From Limibacterium fermenti (lineage in GTDB: Bacteria; Bacteroidota; Bacteroidia; Bacteroidales; Dysgonomonadaceae), in NCBI RefSeq assembly GCF_041902845.1, contig NZ_CP159486.1, forward strand, positions 62,001 to 126,000: a stretch of DNA of 64,000 bases, written 5' to 3'. This document shows, piece after piece, positions 51,196-59,658 of the stretch (within the stretch, counting starts at the first letter, position 1; every line of letters starts with the position of its first letter). Position numbers and translations under genes: made by a program. A model generated the notes under the pieces. It ran no database searches. It was given only the letters and a program-made list of their open reading frames with translations, and was not told the origin of the DNA.

Positions 51196-52275
51196 TTAAT
51201 TATTATTTGTTTCGATTTTGTTGACCTGCGCCATCTCTTCGCTACGGTTGCCGTTCGATTGTTTCTCCGTAGAAAGCATGCCGCAAGCCGCAAAGATATC
51301 CTCGCCCCGGGAAGCGCGTATGGTACAAATAAACCCTTTAGAGGACAAGAAATCCCGAAAACGAATCATTGTGCCGTCAGAAGCCGGTTTCAGTTCACTT
51401 TGTGGGATGACATGAAACCGGATTAAATTGATGCGGCAGTCGAGTCCCGAGAGCAGCTTTGCCAATTCCCTTGCATAGATCAGCGAGTCATTGATGCCGT
51501 CAAACATAATATATTCAAACGACAAACGACGTTGGCGACTCCAATCGTATGGCCGAAGTAACTCGATTACATCATTCATCGGGTAAGCTTTCTCGACCGG
51601 CATGAATGTTTGCCGTTGAACCGATAAAGGACTATGCAGGCTGACGGCCAAATGGCAGGTGCTTTCGTCGAGGAAGCGTTTCAATTTCGGAACGATACCG
51701 ATGGTGGACAACGTAATGCGCTTCGGGCTCCACGCCAATCCGTAATCGGCCGTAAGCAATTCGATCGCTTTCATTACGTTATCGTAATTATCGAGAGGTT
51801 CGCCCATTCCCATGAAAACGATGTTCGTGAGTTTATCGGCGTTGGGTACGGAATATATTTGATTCAATATTTCATTCGTCGATAAGTTCCCTTTAAATCC
51901 CATTTTGCCGGTCATGCAGAAATCGCAATTCATTTTACACCCTATCTGGGAAGATACGCACAGCGTCAACCGGTCATCTTCCGGAATATTCACCGATTCA
52001 ATAAATGCTCCGGAAACTGTTTGGAAAAGCATCTTCTGTGTCCCGTCGACCGATGTTTGAATATCAACCGGCTGCACACGCCCTACCTGAAAATGTTTTT
52101 TGAGCACATCCCTGTTTCGTAACGAGATATTCGTCATTCCGTCAATGGAGTCGACTCGTTTTATGTATACCCAATCGGCAATTTGTTTAGCCGTAAATTT
52201 AGGCAATCCGAAAGAAAGAATGGCTTCCGTTATTTCAGCCAATGTCATGCCGAGTAAATAGTGTTTTGAAATCAT
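51196..52275 (-). CDS. rlmN: dual-specificity RNA methyltransferase RlmN
   Basis: This radical-SAM enzyme has about 359 residues. It methylates C2 of A2503 in 23S rRNA and of A37 in some tRNAs. The radical-SAM cluster motif CKMNCDFCMTGKMGF (about 102-116) has the CxxxCxxC cysteines, and GEPLDNYDNV follows. The methyl-carrier Cys lies near the C-terminus in AACGMLSTEK, and the second active-site Cys is likely in the C-x-x-C region. The frame opens further up to 52302, but a TATCTTTG promoter box lies at 52300-52307, so the ATG at 52275 is the start. The last residues are Asn/Glu-rich. Confidence 0.95.
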   Translation of the reverse strand: MISKHYLLGMTLAEITEAILSFGLPKFTAKQIADWVYIKRVDSIDGMTNISLRNRDVLKKHFQVGRVQPVDIQTSVDGTQKMLFQTVSGAFIESVNIPEDDRLTLCVSSQIGCKMNCDFCMTGKMGFKGNLSTNEILNQIYSVPNADKLTNIVFMGMGEPLDNYDNVMKAIELLTADYGLAWSPKRITLSTIGIVPKLKRFLDESTCHLAVSLHSPLSVQRQTFMPVEKAYPMNDVIELLRPYDWSRQRRLSFEYIMFDGINDSLIYARELAKLLSGLDCRINLIRFHVIPQSELKPASDGTMIRFRDFLSSKGFICTIRASRGEDIFAACGMLSTEKQSNGNRSEEMAQVNKIETNNN

Positions 52276-52299
52276 CAACGTCTCTTGTTCTTGAGGAGA

Positions 52300-52307
52300 C
52301 AAAGATA
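52300..52307 (-). promoter_or_regulatory. rlmN -7 promoter box
   Basis: TATCTTTG on the minus strand matches the TAnnTTTG consensus, 25 bp before the chosen rlmN start. Confidence 0.6.
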
Positions 52308-52375
52308 GTCAGTATTTGTGAAATACATTCCATCAACTAAAAAATCCGCACATTCATGAGTTCTAACGGGAAATA

Positions 52376-52669
52376 CTATTTATCCCCATAGTGTCCCCAT
52401 GCACTGATTACGACCACCGTTATGATATCTTCATAGATTTGATAAATAAGCCGGTGTTTGCCCGTTATTCTTCTTGACCATTGTCCTTTTCTGGCTCCTA
52501 TTAATGGTTCCGGGTTTCCTGTTCCTGTTGTAGGATGTTCTCGGAGCTCCTTTATAAGATTCGTAATTTTTGCTAATATTGCTTTCTGGCCCGACTTCTT
52601 ATGAGTCCGGACATCATCGATAAATTGTTGTTTATATTTTATTATATAGTGTTTTTCATCCGTTTTCAT
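52376..52669 (-). CDS. YoeB/Txe-family toxin (mRNA interferase)
   Basis: This 97-residue RelE/YoeB-superfamily toxin cleaves mRNA in the ribosomal A site. Visible family features are FIDDVRTHKKSGQKAILAKI, the segment PTTGTGNPEPLIGARKGQWS, RRITGKHRLIYQI and a C-terminal ISAWGHYGDK. The usual catalytic Glu/Arg/His/Tyr set is represented by R-R-I, H-R-L and the final H-Y. It overlaps the antitoxin stop as ATGA, so translation is coupled, the normal order for these pairs. Confidence 0.88.
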   Translation of the reverse strand: MKTDEKHYIIKYKQQFIDDVRTHKKSGQKAILAKITNLIKELREHPTTGTGNPEPLIGARKGQWSRRITGKHRLIYQIYEDIITVVVISAWGHYGDK

Positions 52670-52992
52670 AAACTAAAAAGAGCATTTTCCTCTTCTTTAG
52701 ACAAGGTTAGCGTTTGTCCTTGACGGGCTTTATCAAGGTGTTCGAGATTTCGCGTATCTGCAAAAAATAAATCTCCTGAAGGACTTACGTCAAAAGGATT
52801 AACCCTATATTTAGAAGGGATAGACATAAATTCTTTAATCCAATCCTCACTTAGTAATATTTTGTCAGGTTCGTCTGTTACAACCAACTGAACATATTTG
52901 CGCCCTCTTTTAACAGCAACTTTTTCTTTTTCAGCTAAATCAAAATAGGTCTTTGTTTTTCTTACTATTTCTCTCGTTGTTATTATCTTCAT
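52666..52992 (-). CDS. antitoxin of the YoeB-type pair (YefM/PHD-like)
   Basis: This protein has about 108 residues. The N-terminus MKIITTREIVRKTKTYFDLA and basic KVAVKRGRKYVQLVV suit a PHD/YefM-type DNA-binding antitoxin; the acidic C-terminal half would wrap the toxin. The frame is open to 53085, but a promoter box (TACATTTG, minus strand) lies at 53014-53021, so the ATG at 52992 is the start. It precedes the toxin, overlapping it by 4 bp. The perfect inverted repeat upstream is the expected autoregulation site. Confidence 0.8.
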   Translation of the reverse strand: MKIITTREIVRKTKTYFDLAEKEKVAVKRGRKYVQLVVTDEPDKILLSEDWIKEFMSIPSKYRVNPFDVSPSGDLFFADTRNLEHLDKARQGQTLTLSKEEENALFSL

Positions 52993-53007
52993 ATTTTCTG
53001 TTTTTGA

Positions 53008-53025
53008 TACATACAAATGTATGTA
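53008..53025 (-). promoter_or_regulatory. toxin-antitoxin operator over the -7 box
   Basis: TACATAC-AAAT-GTATGTA (53008-53025) is a perfect 7-bp inverted repeat. It overlaps the minus-strand -7 box TACATTTG (53014-53021) and ends 15 bp before the antitoxin start. This layout is typical of autorepression by the antitoxin-toxin complex. Confidence 0.7.
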
Positions 53026-53104
53026 CGATTTCCTGTATATACAAATTATTCTATTCTTTTCCGTATATTTGTCATTCAAAATCATTCAATCAATCATTTT
53101 TCTT

Positions 53105-53980
53105 ATGAAAAAGTATCTGTTTTTATCAATCTGTTCCCTATATACATTCATGGCGATGGCACAACAAACACCTATCGTATTATTTCCTGACGGAGCCCCG
53201 GGAGAAACACGGAAACTTACTCAAAAAGACGACTTGAGCGGCGATAAGGTTGCCGGATGCCCGGTACTTCGTATCAGCGACGTGAGCGAACCCACCCTTA
53301 CCTTCTATCCGGCGCCAGCGGATAATAACACCGGTGCAACCATTATTGTAAACCCCGGAGGCGGGTACAATATATTGGCTTACAATCTCGAAGGAAGCGA
53401 AATTTGTAAACGTTTCAACAGTCACGGCCTCAACTGCGTATTGGTAAAATACCGTGTGCCCCGCCGCGAAGGGAAGGAAAAACACGAAGCTCCTTTGCAG
53501 GACTTGCAACGAGCCATTGCCTATACGCGCTCACATGCTACAGAGTGGAAAATCGATCCCGGCCGCATCGGCGTCATGGGATTCTCTGCCGGAGCGCATT
53601 TAGCGGCTGTTGCCAGCAACCATTATTCGCAAGCGACTTATCCTAAAGTGGATCGGTATGACGAAACCAGCCTGCGCCCTGATTTTTGCATATTGATTTA
53701 TCCGGCTTATCTCGACGGGCCGAATTTCAGCATTGCTCCCGAACTGAAAGTCACCGAAAATACTCCACCGACAATCCTTGTACAAACGCAAGACGACCAC
53801 CGTCTGCTAAACAGCAGTCTGTTTTACTATTATGCTCTTAAGGAGGCCGGCGTACCGGTTGCCATGCATCTTTACCCTTCCGGCGGACACGGGTACGGCC
53901 TCCGGAATACCGGCGATTTGGTCAACGAATGGCCTTATCGTGTACTGAATTGGTTGCAGGATATCGGAATGACGCGGTAA
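53105..53980 (+). CDS. exported alpha/beta-hydrolase (acetyl-esterase-like)
   Basis: This protein of about 291 residues has a signal peptide (MKKYLFLSICSLYTFMAMAQ). The BD-FAE/Axe-type hydrolase motifs are IIVNPGGGYNILAYN (oxyanion hole, HGG-like), the nucleophile Ser161 in GFSAGAH, and His in SGGHGYG near the C-terminus. The middle Asp is likely in QTQDDH. Members deacetylate carbohydrate or feruloyl esters. A TATATTTG -7 box at 53064-53071 precedes it. Substrate unknown; no other carbohydrate genes are adjacent. Confidence 0.85.
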   Translation: MKKYLFLSICSLYTFMAMAQQTPIVLFPDGAPGETRKLTQKDDLSGDKVAGCPVLRISDVSEPTLTFYPAPADNNTGATIIVNPGGGYNILAYNLEGSEICKRFNSHGLNCVLVKYRVPRREGKEKHEAPLQDLQRAIAYTRSHATEWKIDPGRIGVMGFSAGAHLAAVASNHYSQATYPKVDRYDETSLRPDFCILIYPAYLDGPNFSIAPELKVTENTPPTILVQTQDDHRLLNSSLFYYYALKEAGVPVAMHLYPSGGHGYGLRNTGDLVNEWPYRVLNWLQDIGMTR

Positions 53981-54868
53981 TCAGCAGCCGTCTTCCATTG
54001 CACAATCTTCTCCGGCGGTTTCGAACTCAATCGTGACATGCTGAATGTCATGTTCCGCTAATTTTCTGCGGATCGAATCTTTTAAAGAGTGAAGGGCGGT
54101 CATTGGCAAGGGTTCATTCAGTACCACATGGACGGTCATTACGTTATATTCGCCATCGGCCGACCATAGATGCACATCATGTACACTCTGTATTTCAGGA
54201 TACGATTCGATCATTTTCATGATTTCATCGGTATCGATACGGCTCGGGCTGCCTTGCAAAATAATCCTCCAACTTTCTTTCATATTCCGGAATACATTAT
54301 AGAGTATGAATACCGCAATGGCAATGGATAATATGGGGTCAATGACGGGCAGATCGGTAAAATGCATTATTCCCGCTCCGATAAGTACGGCAACCCATCC
54401 CAACACATCCTCCAGCATGTGTAGCGAAACGACTCTTTCGTTGATCGAATGCCCTTTCCGTAAGCGGAGCACGGCCGCGCCATTCACGATTACGCCGAAT
54501 ACAGCGAGCAAAAGCATGCCGCCGGTGTCGGGTTGTTGAGGCGAAAATAAACGAGGCAAGGCATGAACAAGGATCAATACGCTACCGACGATTAAGACAA
54601 TAGAATTAATGACGGCTCCCATCAACGAAAACCGTTTATAGCCATAGGTGTAAATTTTATTGCTTTTCTTCTTAGCCAATTTTTGAAAGTACCATGCAAG
54701 CCCAAGCGAAAAACTATCGCCCAGATCATGTACGGCATCCGATAGAATAGCCATGCTATTCGTCAATATTCCCCCGATAAATTCTATCAATGTGAAAGAC
54801 AAGTTCAGGAAGAACGCCGTTTTAATATTCTTTACATCTTCGTGATGATCGTGATGATGAGTATGCAT
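53981..54868 (-). CDS. cation diffusion facilitator metal exporter (CDF family, CzcD/ZitB-like)
   Basis: This 295-residue inner-membrane protein begins with a His-rich loop (MHTHHHDHHEDVKN) and has six helices in the first ~200 residues. The metal-site residues appear as HxxxD-like SDAVHDLGDSFS (helix II) and HMLEDVLGW (helix V). A C-terminal cytoplasmic domain (about 205-295) has the IQSVHDVHLWSADGEYNVMTV ferredoxin-like fold and ends CAMEDGC, which adds two Cys. It exports Zn, Co or similar divalent ions in exchange for protons. The palindrome at 54895-54906 lies just upstream. Confidence 0.92.
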   Translation of the reverse strand: MHTHHHDHHEDVKNIKTAFFLNLSFTLIEFIGGILTNSMAILSDAVHDLGDSFSLGLAWYFQKLAKKKSNKIYTYGYKRFSLMGAVINSIVLIVGSVLILVHALPRLFSPQQPDTGGMLLLAVFGVIVNGAAVLRLRKGHSINERVVSLHMLEDVLGWVAVLIGAGIMHFTDLPVIDPILSIAIAVFILYNVFRNMKESWRIILQGSPSRIDTDEIMKMIESYPEIQSVHDVHLWSADGEYNVMTVHVVLNEPLPMTALHSLKDSIRRKLAEHDIQHVTIEFETAGEDCAMEDGC

Positions 54869-54894
54869 TGTCCTATGAATAAAAATATAAGGAT

Positions 54895-54906
54895 TATAAC
54901 GTTATA
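54895..54906. promoter_or_regulatory. 12-bp palindrome upstream of the CDF gene
   Basis: TATAACGTTATA is a perfect palindrome, 27 bp before the CDF start. It is a possible metal-regulator operator or simply AT-rich sequence. Confidence 0.35.
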
Positions 54907-55033
54907 GTAAAAAGAATGTTCTTGTTTTGACTTTTCTATCGATTTTCAAAAATATCCGGAAGAGCAACTGGAAAAAAAGAGAAAGCTTAGGCAATAATTT
55001 GTTTTTAACCTCCTTATATTGCATTTAAATATC

Positions 55034-55041
55034 TACTTTTG
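55034..55041 (+). promoter_or_regulatory. -7 promoter box of the S9 peptidase gene
   Basis: TACTTTTG lies 43 bp before the start at 55084 and matches the TAnnTTTG consensus. Confidence 0.55.
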
Positions 55042-55083
55042 TATTACAAATATTAAGAAGTTATTTTTATAAAATTAAAAACA

Positions 55084-57225
55084 ATGAAACATCTGAGTTA
55101 TCTGTCGTTGTGCATAGCGGCATGGATGATGTTCGCATGCACCTCTTCGAGAAAAGAAACAACAATGTTGAATCAATCTGATTATCCCGCACCTCCTGTC
55201 GCGGAAATGAAGCCCGATACGTTTAAGAATTTCGGGCAAGTACGTATCGACAATTATTTTTGGTTGAAAGATAAAAACAATCCTGCGGTGATTGACTATT
55301 TGAATGCCGAGAATACCTATACCGATACGGTGATGGCTTCGACCAAACAATTGCAACAAGCCATTTATGACGAAATCCTCGGCCGGATGAAGGAAGATGA
55401 TGAAAGCTATCCTTCGTTTAGTGACGGATATTACTATTACAGTCGTACCGAAAAAGGAAAACAATACCGCACCTATTGTCGAAAAAAAGGCTCCCTGCAA
55501 GCTTCGGAAGAAATCATTTTCGACGTTAACAAGATGGCCGAAAACAAGTCCGCTTTTATCTTTGCCGGTTATTCCGTTAGTCCGGACAATAGCAAAGCGG
55601 CTTATTTCTACAATGAAACGGGGTCTTATGCCGAATTTACGATGAAAGTAAGAGACCTTGCTTCCGGAGACGATATTGGATTCGCTATCGAGGGGGCAAG
55701 CTCTTCTGCCTGGTCGACCGACAACAAGACTTTATTTTATGGGGTTGTCGACAATACGTTACGTTCCTATCAGATACATCGGCGTCAACTCGATGCGCCC
55801 CAAAGCGCCGTGGTATATGAGGAAAAAGACCCTAAATTCAGTGTCTACGTATCGGGCGACAAAAACGACCAATTCATTTTTATTTCCAGTGGCAGTTCTA
55901 CTACATCGGAAGAGCGTTTTATTCCGGCGGATCAACCTCTTGCCGCCTTCAACCTATTTGCCCCGCGCGTACAAGATGTCGATTATTCCGTATATCCCCA
56001 TAAGGAAAAATTCTTTATTCGCTATAAGGATAAAGAAAATCTGAACGGTAAGATTTATGAGGCTCCCTTTACCGGTTATGAAGACAAGAAGACCTGGAAA
56101 GAATTCGTGCCGCACAATCCGGATGTACGCATCGAAGGGTTAGATATCTTGAAAGATTACGTCGCGCTCGAATTTCGTAAGAACGGCCTGGCGGAAATTG
56201 AATTGAAACCGGTCGCCGGAGGCGAATCGAAATATATTACTTTCCCCGAACCGGTGTATACGGCTTCGTTGGGAGGAAATCCCGAATATGACTCGACCAC
56301 TGTGCGCTATTCCTATACCTCCCTCAACCGCCCCAACACATTATATGAATATGATATTCCGACGGGTGAAAGCAAGGTGTTGAAAACTCAGGAAATTCCG
56401 TCCGGTTTTAATCCCGACGACTACATTGTCGAACGGCTATGGGCAACCGCTCCCGATAGCGTGCAAGTGCCGATGGCCATCGTTTATAAAAAAGGATTGA
56501 AGAAAAACGGACAAAATCCGGCGCTGCTGTATTCTTACGGTAGTTATGGGATGAGTTCGGATGTGTTTTTCAGTACCAGTTTTTATAGTCTGATCGACCG
56601 GGGATTTATTTTCGCGATCGCTCAAATACGTGGCGGAAGCGACTTAGGCGAACAGTGGTATGAAGACGGCAAACTCCTGAAAAAGAAAAATACCTTCACC
56701 GATTTTATCGCCTGTAGCGAGAAACTCATAGCCGATAAATACACTTCGCCTCATAAATTGGCCGCCATGGGTGGCAGCGCCGGAGGATTGCTGATGGGCG
56801 CCGTTGCCAATATGCGGCCCGACCTGTATCAAACCATCGTCGCGCAAGTGCCTTTTGTGGATGTAATCAACACGATGCTGGATGATACCTTGCCCCTCAC
56901 AACGGGCGAATATGAAGAGTGGGGCGATCCCAATGTACAGGAATATTATGATTATATGCTTTCTTACTCGCCGTATGATAACATCAAAGCGCAAAATTAT
57001 CCCAATATGTTGGTTACCGGCGGGCTGAACGACTCACAGGTGCTTTTCCACGAACCGACTAAGTACGTAGCTAAGTTGCGTGCGCACAAAACCGATGATA
57101 ACTTATTGCTGCTACATATAAATATGGATTCGGGGCATGGTGGAGCCACCGGCCGTTATGATGGCATTAAGGATACGGCATTCGAGTTCTCGTTCATCTT
57201 GAACCGGGTCGGAATAAATGAGTAG
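55084..57225 (+). CDS. S9A-family oligopeptidase B-like lipoprotein
   Basis: This 713-residue peptidase has a lipobox FACTS (Cys20). A seven-bladed beta-propeller region occupies about 75-420, and a prolyl-oligopeptidase hydrolase domain about 430-713. The nucleophile is Ser565 in MGGSAGGLLMG, the Asp is in NDSQVLFHEP (GGLNDSQV), and His lies in MDSGHGGATGRYD. YEEWGDP and the Glu-rich substrate pocket region (LTTGEYEEWG) resemble oligopeptidase B, which cuts after Lys/Arg. It cleaves short peptides in the envelope. The lipoprotein anchor is unusual for the mainly cytoplasmic PtrB but common in Bacteroidales. Confidence 0.9.
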   Translation: MKHLSYLSLCIAAWMMFACTSSRKETTMLNQSDYPAPPVAEMKPDTFKNFGQVRIDNYFWLKDKNNPAVIDYLNAENTYTDTVMASTKQLQQAIYDEILGRMKEDDESYPSFSDGYYYYSRTEKGKQYRTYCRKKGSLQASEEIIFDVNKMAENKSAFIFAGYSVSPDNSKAAYFYNETGSYAEFTMKVRDLASGDDIGFAIEGASSSAWSTDNKTLFYGVVDNTLRSYQIHRRQLDAPQSAVVYEEKDPKFSVYVSGDKNDQFIFISSGSSTTSEERFIPADQPLAAFNLFAPRVQDVDYSVYPHKEKFFIRYKDKENLNGKIYEAPFTGYEDKKTWKEFVPHNPDVRIEGLDILKDYVALEFRKNGLAEIELKPVAGGESKYITFPEPVYTASLGGNPEYDSTTVRYSYTSLNRPNTLYEYDIPTGESKVLKTQEIPSGFNPDDYIVERLWATAPDSVQVPMAIVYKKGLKKNGQNPALLYSYGSYGMSSDVFFSTSFYSLIDRGFIFAIAQIRGGSDLGEQWYEDGKLLKKKNTFTDFIACSEKLIADKYTSPHKLAAMGGSAGGLLMGAVANMRPDLYQTIVAQVPFVDVINTMLDDTLPLTTGEYEEWGDPNVQEYYDYMLSYSPYDNIKAQNYPNMLVTGGLNDSQVLFHEPTKYVAKLRAHKTDDNLLLLHINMDSGHGGATGRYDGIKDTAFEFSFILNRVGINE

Positions 57226-57257
57226 TTTTTAATTGACAATAAAAATTCAAATCATTT

Positions 57258-57297
57258 TAAGGAAGTTCTCCGTGAGGAAAGCTTCCTTATCTTTTTT
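57258..57297 (+). terminator. terminator of the S9 peptidase gene
   Basis: TAAGGAAG (57258-57265) pairs with CTTCCTTA (57282-57289), followed by TCTTTTTT (57290-57297). The T-run abuts the stop of convergent tcdA. Confidence 0.75.
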
Positions 57298-58141
57298 ACG
57301 GATGGCTAACGGAGGCTTTTTCGCAAAGTGTCGGTTGTTTCATCGCTTGTTTATCTATATCCATCACGACAAGCGAGGCGATGGTCATGCCGAACATGGC
57401 GGGTATATAGGAACTCGTTCCATTAATGCGGGCTTTCTGGCTGCACCATTCATGGTTTGCCAAATCCGGATCGCCGGGGCCTTCCACAGCTTTCGGACAT
57501 AAACATTTTTCCGTACCGCAGGAAGTGTTTTGTCCCTTGTTCTGCAATAATTCATCGCTGTACACACAAAGGAATTCCTTGTTCAATCCGCCTTCTCTAC
57601 GGATCCGTTTGCGTAAGACGGCGCCGAGAGGACATCCCTTCACTTGCATAAATTCAGCGACACGGATGCGGGTAGGATCTATTTTCAGGGCCGCCCCCAT
57701 CGACGAGAAGAAAGTCGCATGGGTTTTAACCGCTTCGCGAATGAGATGTATTTTGTTCGAAAGGCTGTCGATGGCATCAATGATGTAATCGTACGAGTCG
57801 AGACGGAAAGAATCGTGCGTTTCGGGGCTATAAATCTTCTGCAACGCCACGATCTCCGCGCGCGGATTAATCTCCAACAGCCGGTCCCTTAATATCTCGA
57901 CTTTTACTTTTCCGATGGTTTTTGTGGTGGCGATTAACTGGCGGTTCACATTGGTGATGCAAATGCGGTCGGAATCGACTAATGTCAAGTGCTTTATTCC
58001 TGAACGGATCAGGCTTTCGGCACACCAACTGCCGACGCCTCCTATGCCGAATATAATGACTCTTTTATCTGCCGCATGCTGCATAAAGCCTTCGCCCATG
58101 AGCAATTCGGTTCGCTGGAACAGTGCTTTTTCGATTCCCAT
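57296..58141 (-). CDS. tcdA: tRNA threonylcarbamoyladenosine dehydratase
   Basis: This 281-residue ThiF/MoeB-like ATP-dependent enzyme converts t6A37 in tRNA to the cyclic form ct6A. The adenylation-domain motifs are VIIFGIGGVGSWCAESLIRSG (GxGGxGS, about 28-48 with the nucleotide-binding glycines), DSDRICITNVNRQ and DAIDSLSNKIHLI. Several Cys in SDELLQNKGQNTSCGTEKCLCP resemble the family's Cys-rich loop. A TATCTTTG promoter box lies at 58168-58175, within the ParD remnant upstream. Confidence 0.92.
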   Translation of the reverse strand: MGIEKALFQRTELLMGEGFMQHAADKRVIIFGIGGVGSWCAESLIRSGIKHLTLVDSDRICITNVNRQLIATTKTIGKVKVEILRDRLLEINPRAEIVALQKIYSPETHDSFRLDSYDYIIDAIDSLSNKIHLIREAVKTHATFFSSMGAALKIDPTRIRVAEFMQVKGCPLGAVLRKRIRREGGLNKEFLCVYSDELLQNKGQNTSCGTEKCLCPKAVEGPGDPDLANHEWCSQKARINGTSSYIPAMFGMTIASLVVMDIDKQAMKQPTLCEKASVSHP

Positions 58142-58154
58142 AAAAACGCTTTAT

Positions 58155-58307
58155 TCAAAAAACGGCGCAAAGATAGGAATTAGATTTGTTATTCCCCAAT
58201 CCTGCACGAATCACTTCACTCGCGTTTTTGTATCGCCCTTCTGCAATTCTATTTTGCACGAATTCTTCAAAATAGTTTCCCAAAGAAACGGATGTATTAC
58301 GTCCCAT
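58155..58307 (-). pseudogene. truncated ParD-family antitoxin remnant
   Basis: The minus strand from the ATG at 58307 reads MGRNTSVSLGNYFEEFVQN, then a GRYKNASEVIRAGL motif that is the hallmark of ParD antitoxins (ribbon-helix-helix). After 37 residues the frame departs from the family (NNKSNS...) and stops at 58155, lacking the C-terminal toxin-binding tail; no ParE gene follows. The 3' part overlaps the tcdA promoter, so it is a dead remnant of a parDE locus, or a recombination scar. At 50 codons it is short and easily missed. Confidence 0.75.
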
Positions 58308-58396
58308 AGTCTTTTATTTTATAATTAAACTGCAAACAAAGTTCCCAAAAATAGGTACTAAAACAAGGAGGAAATGAATTTTTAATGATAAATTGC

Positions 58397-58420
58397 TACA
58401 TTTGTAATCCGATTACAAAT
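58397..58420 (+). promoter_or_regulatory. proABC promoter with a perfect 21-bp palindromic operator
   Basis: The -7 box TACATTTG lies at 58397-58404. Overlapping it, ATTTGTAATC (58400-58409), one base, and GATTACAAAT (58411-58420) form a perfect inverted repeat across the transcription start, 14 bp before the proA ATG. A repressor binding here would block the operon. The bound regulator is not identified. Confidence 0.6.
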
Positions 58421-58433
58421 AAAATTTTCTATA

Positions 58434-59624
58434 ATGTTCACAACTTCTCAAAAAAATACGATTCTGCTGAAGTTGGCGGAAAAATTGGAGCAACGCTCCG
58501 GAGAGATTATCGCGGCAAACGGGCGTGACCGGGAGGCGTATCCCAACATGGACACTTCCGTGAAAGACCGATTGACAACGGACGAACGGAAAATCGCATC
58601 CATGGCCGAATCGTTACGGCAGGTGGCGGCTTTGCCCGATCCGGAGGGAAAAGTGCTGTATGCGTTTACCCGTGAAGACGGATTGCGCATCGAAAACCGT
58701 ACGGTTCCGTTCGGTACCATCCTCATTATTTACGAATCCCGTCCCGATGTGACCATCGAAGCTGCGGCAACCGCCTTTAAAGCCGGCAATCGCATTTTGC
58801 TGAAAGGAGGAAAAGAAGCGAGACATACGAACCTTCAGCTTGCCGCATTGTGGCGGGAAGCGCTTGTCGAAGAGCATATCGATGAGAATTATATCACGTA
58901 TCTCGATCTGTCGCATGACGAAACGCAACGCCTTATACGCGAAAACAGCCGGCATATCGATCTCATTATTCCGCGAGGTGGAGAAGGTTTGATCCGCTTT
59001 GTACGTGAAAATACGTCGATTCCGTTACTCATCAGCGGCAGGGGGAATAACTTTCTCTTTGCCGACCGGGATTGTGATTGGAGGATGGTCATTGATATTG
59101 TCCTGAACGGGAAGAGCCGCGTAAGCGTTTGCAATGCATTGGACAAAGTGTTGATTGATGAACAACTGCCGGATATAAGCGCCAAACTCGCCACCCTGAT
59201 GGATGCCCTCACGGAAAAAGGCATTCACGTTACCGGAGATGCCGCCGTTCACCGCCTTTATCCGGCCATTACGCAGGAGACGGATGCCGGGGTGTTGTCG
59301 CAGGAGTTTTTATCGCCCCGATTGTATATCGCCACCGCTTCCGACACACAGGATGCGATCGAAACCATCAACCGGTATTCGGGCGGGCATTCGGCAGCCA
59401 TCGTTACCAACCGTGGGGAACAAGCCGACGCGTTCATGCAGCAAGTCGATTGTGCGGCGGTATATCAGAATGCTTCCACGCGCTTTACCGACGGCGGACA
59501 GTTCGGCGTGGGGGCCGAAATCGCCATCAGCACACAGAAACTGCACTTCCGGGGCCCTCTCGGCGCTCAGGAATTGGTCACCAATAAATGGTTCGTGTAC
59601 GGCAACGGACATACGAGGATTTAA
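58434..59624 (+). CDS. proA: gamma-glutamyl phosphate reductase
   Basis: This 396-residue enzyme, the second step of proline synthesis, reduces gamma-glutamyl phosphate to the semialdehyde. Typical segments are VTIEAAATAFKAGNRILLKGG (split here; about 107-127), IIPRGGEGLIRFV, and the catalytic Cys233 in SVCNALDKVLID. The C-terminus has FTDGGQFGVGAEIAIS, HFRGPLGAQELVTNKW and HTRI. It is about 20 residues shorter than E. coli ProA at the N-terminus. It leads a proA-proB-proC operon behind a palindromic operator. Confidence 0.97.
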   Translation: MFTTSQKNTILLKLAEKLEQRSGEIIAANGRDREAYPNMDTSVKDRLTTDERKIASMAESLRQVAALPDPEGKVLYAFTREDGLRIENRTVPFGTILIIYESRPDVTIEAAATAFKAGNRILLKGGKEARHTNLQLAALWREALVEEHIDENYITYLDLSHDETQRLIRENSRHIDLIIPRGGEGLIRFVRENTSIPLLISGRGNNFLFADRDCDWRMVIDIVLNGKSRVSVCNALDKVLIDEQLPDISAKLATLMDALTEKGIHVTGDAAVHRLYPAITQETDAGVLSQEFLSPRLYIATASDTQDAIETINRYSGGHSAAIVTNRGEQADAFMQQVDCAAVYQNASTRFTDGGQFGVGAEIAISTQKLHFRGPLGAQELVTNKWFVYGNGHTRI

Positions 59625-59658
59625 TGGACAATGCACAATTGATAATGGACAATCTTGA

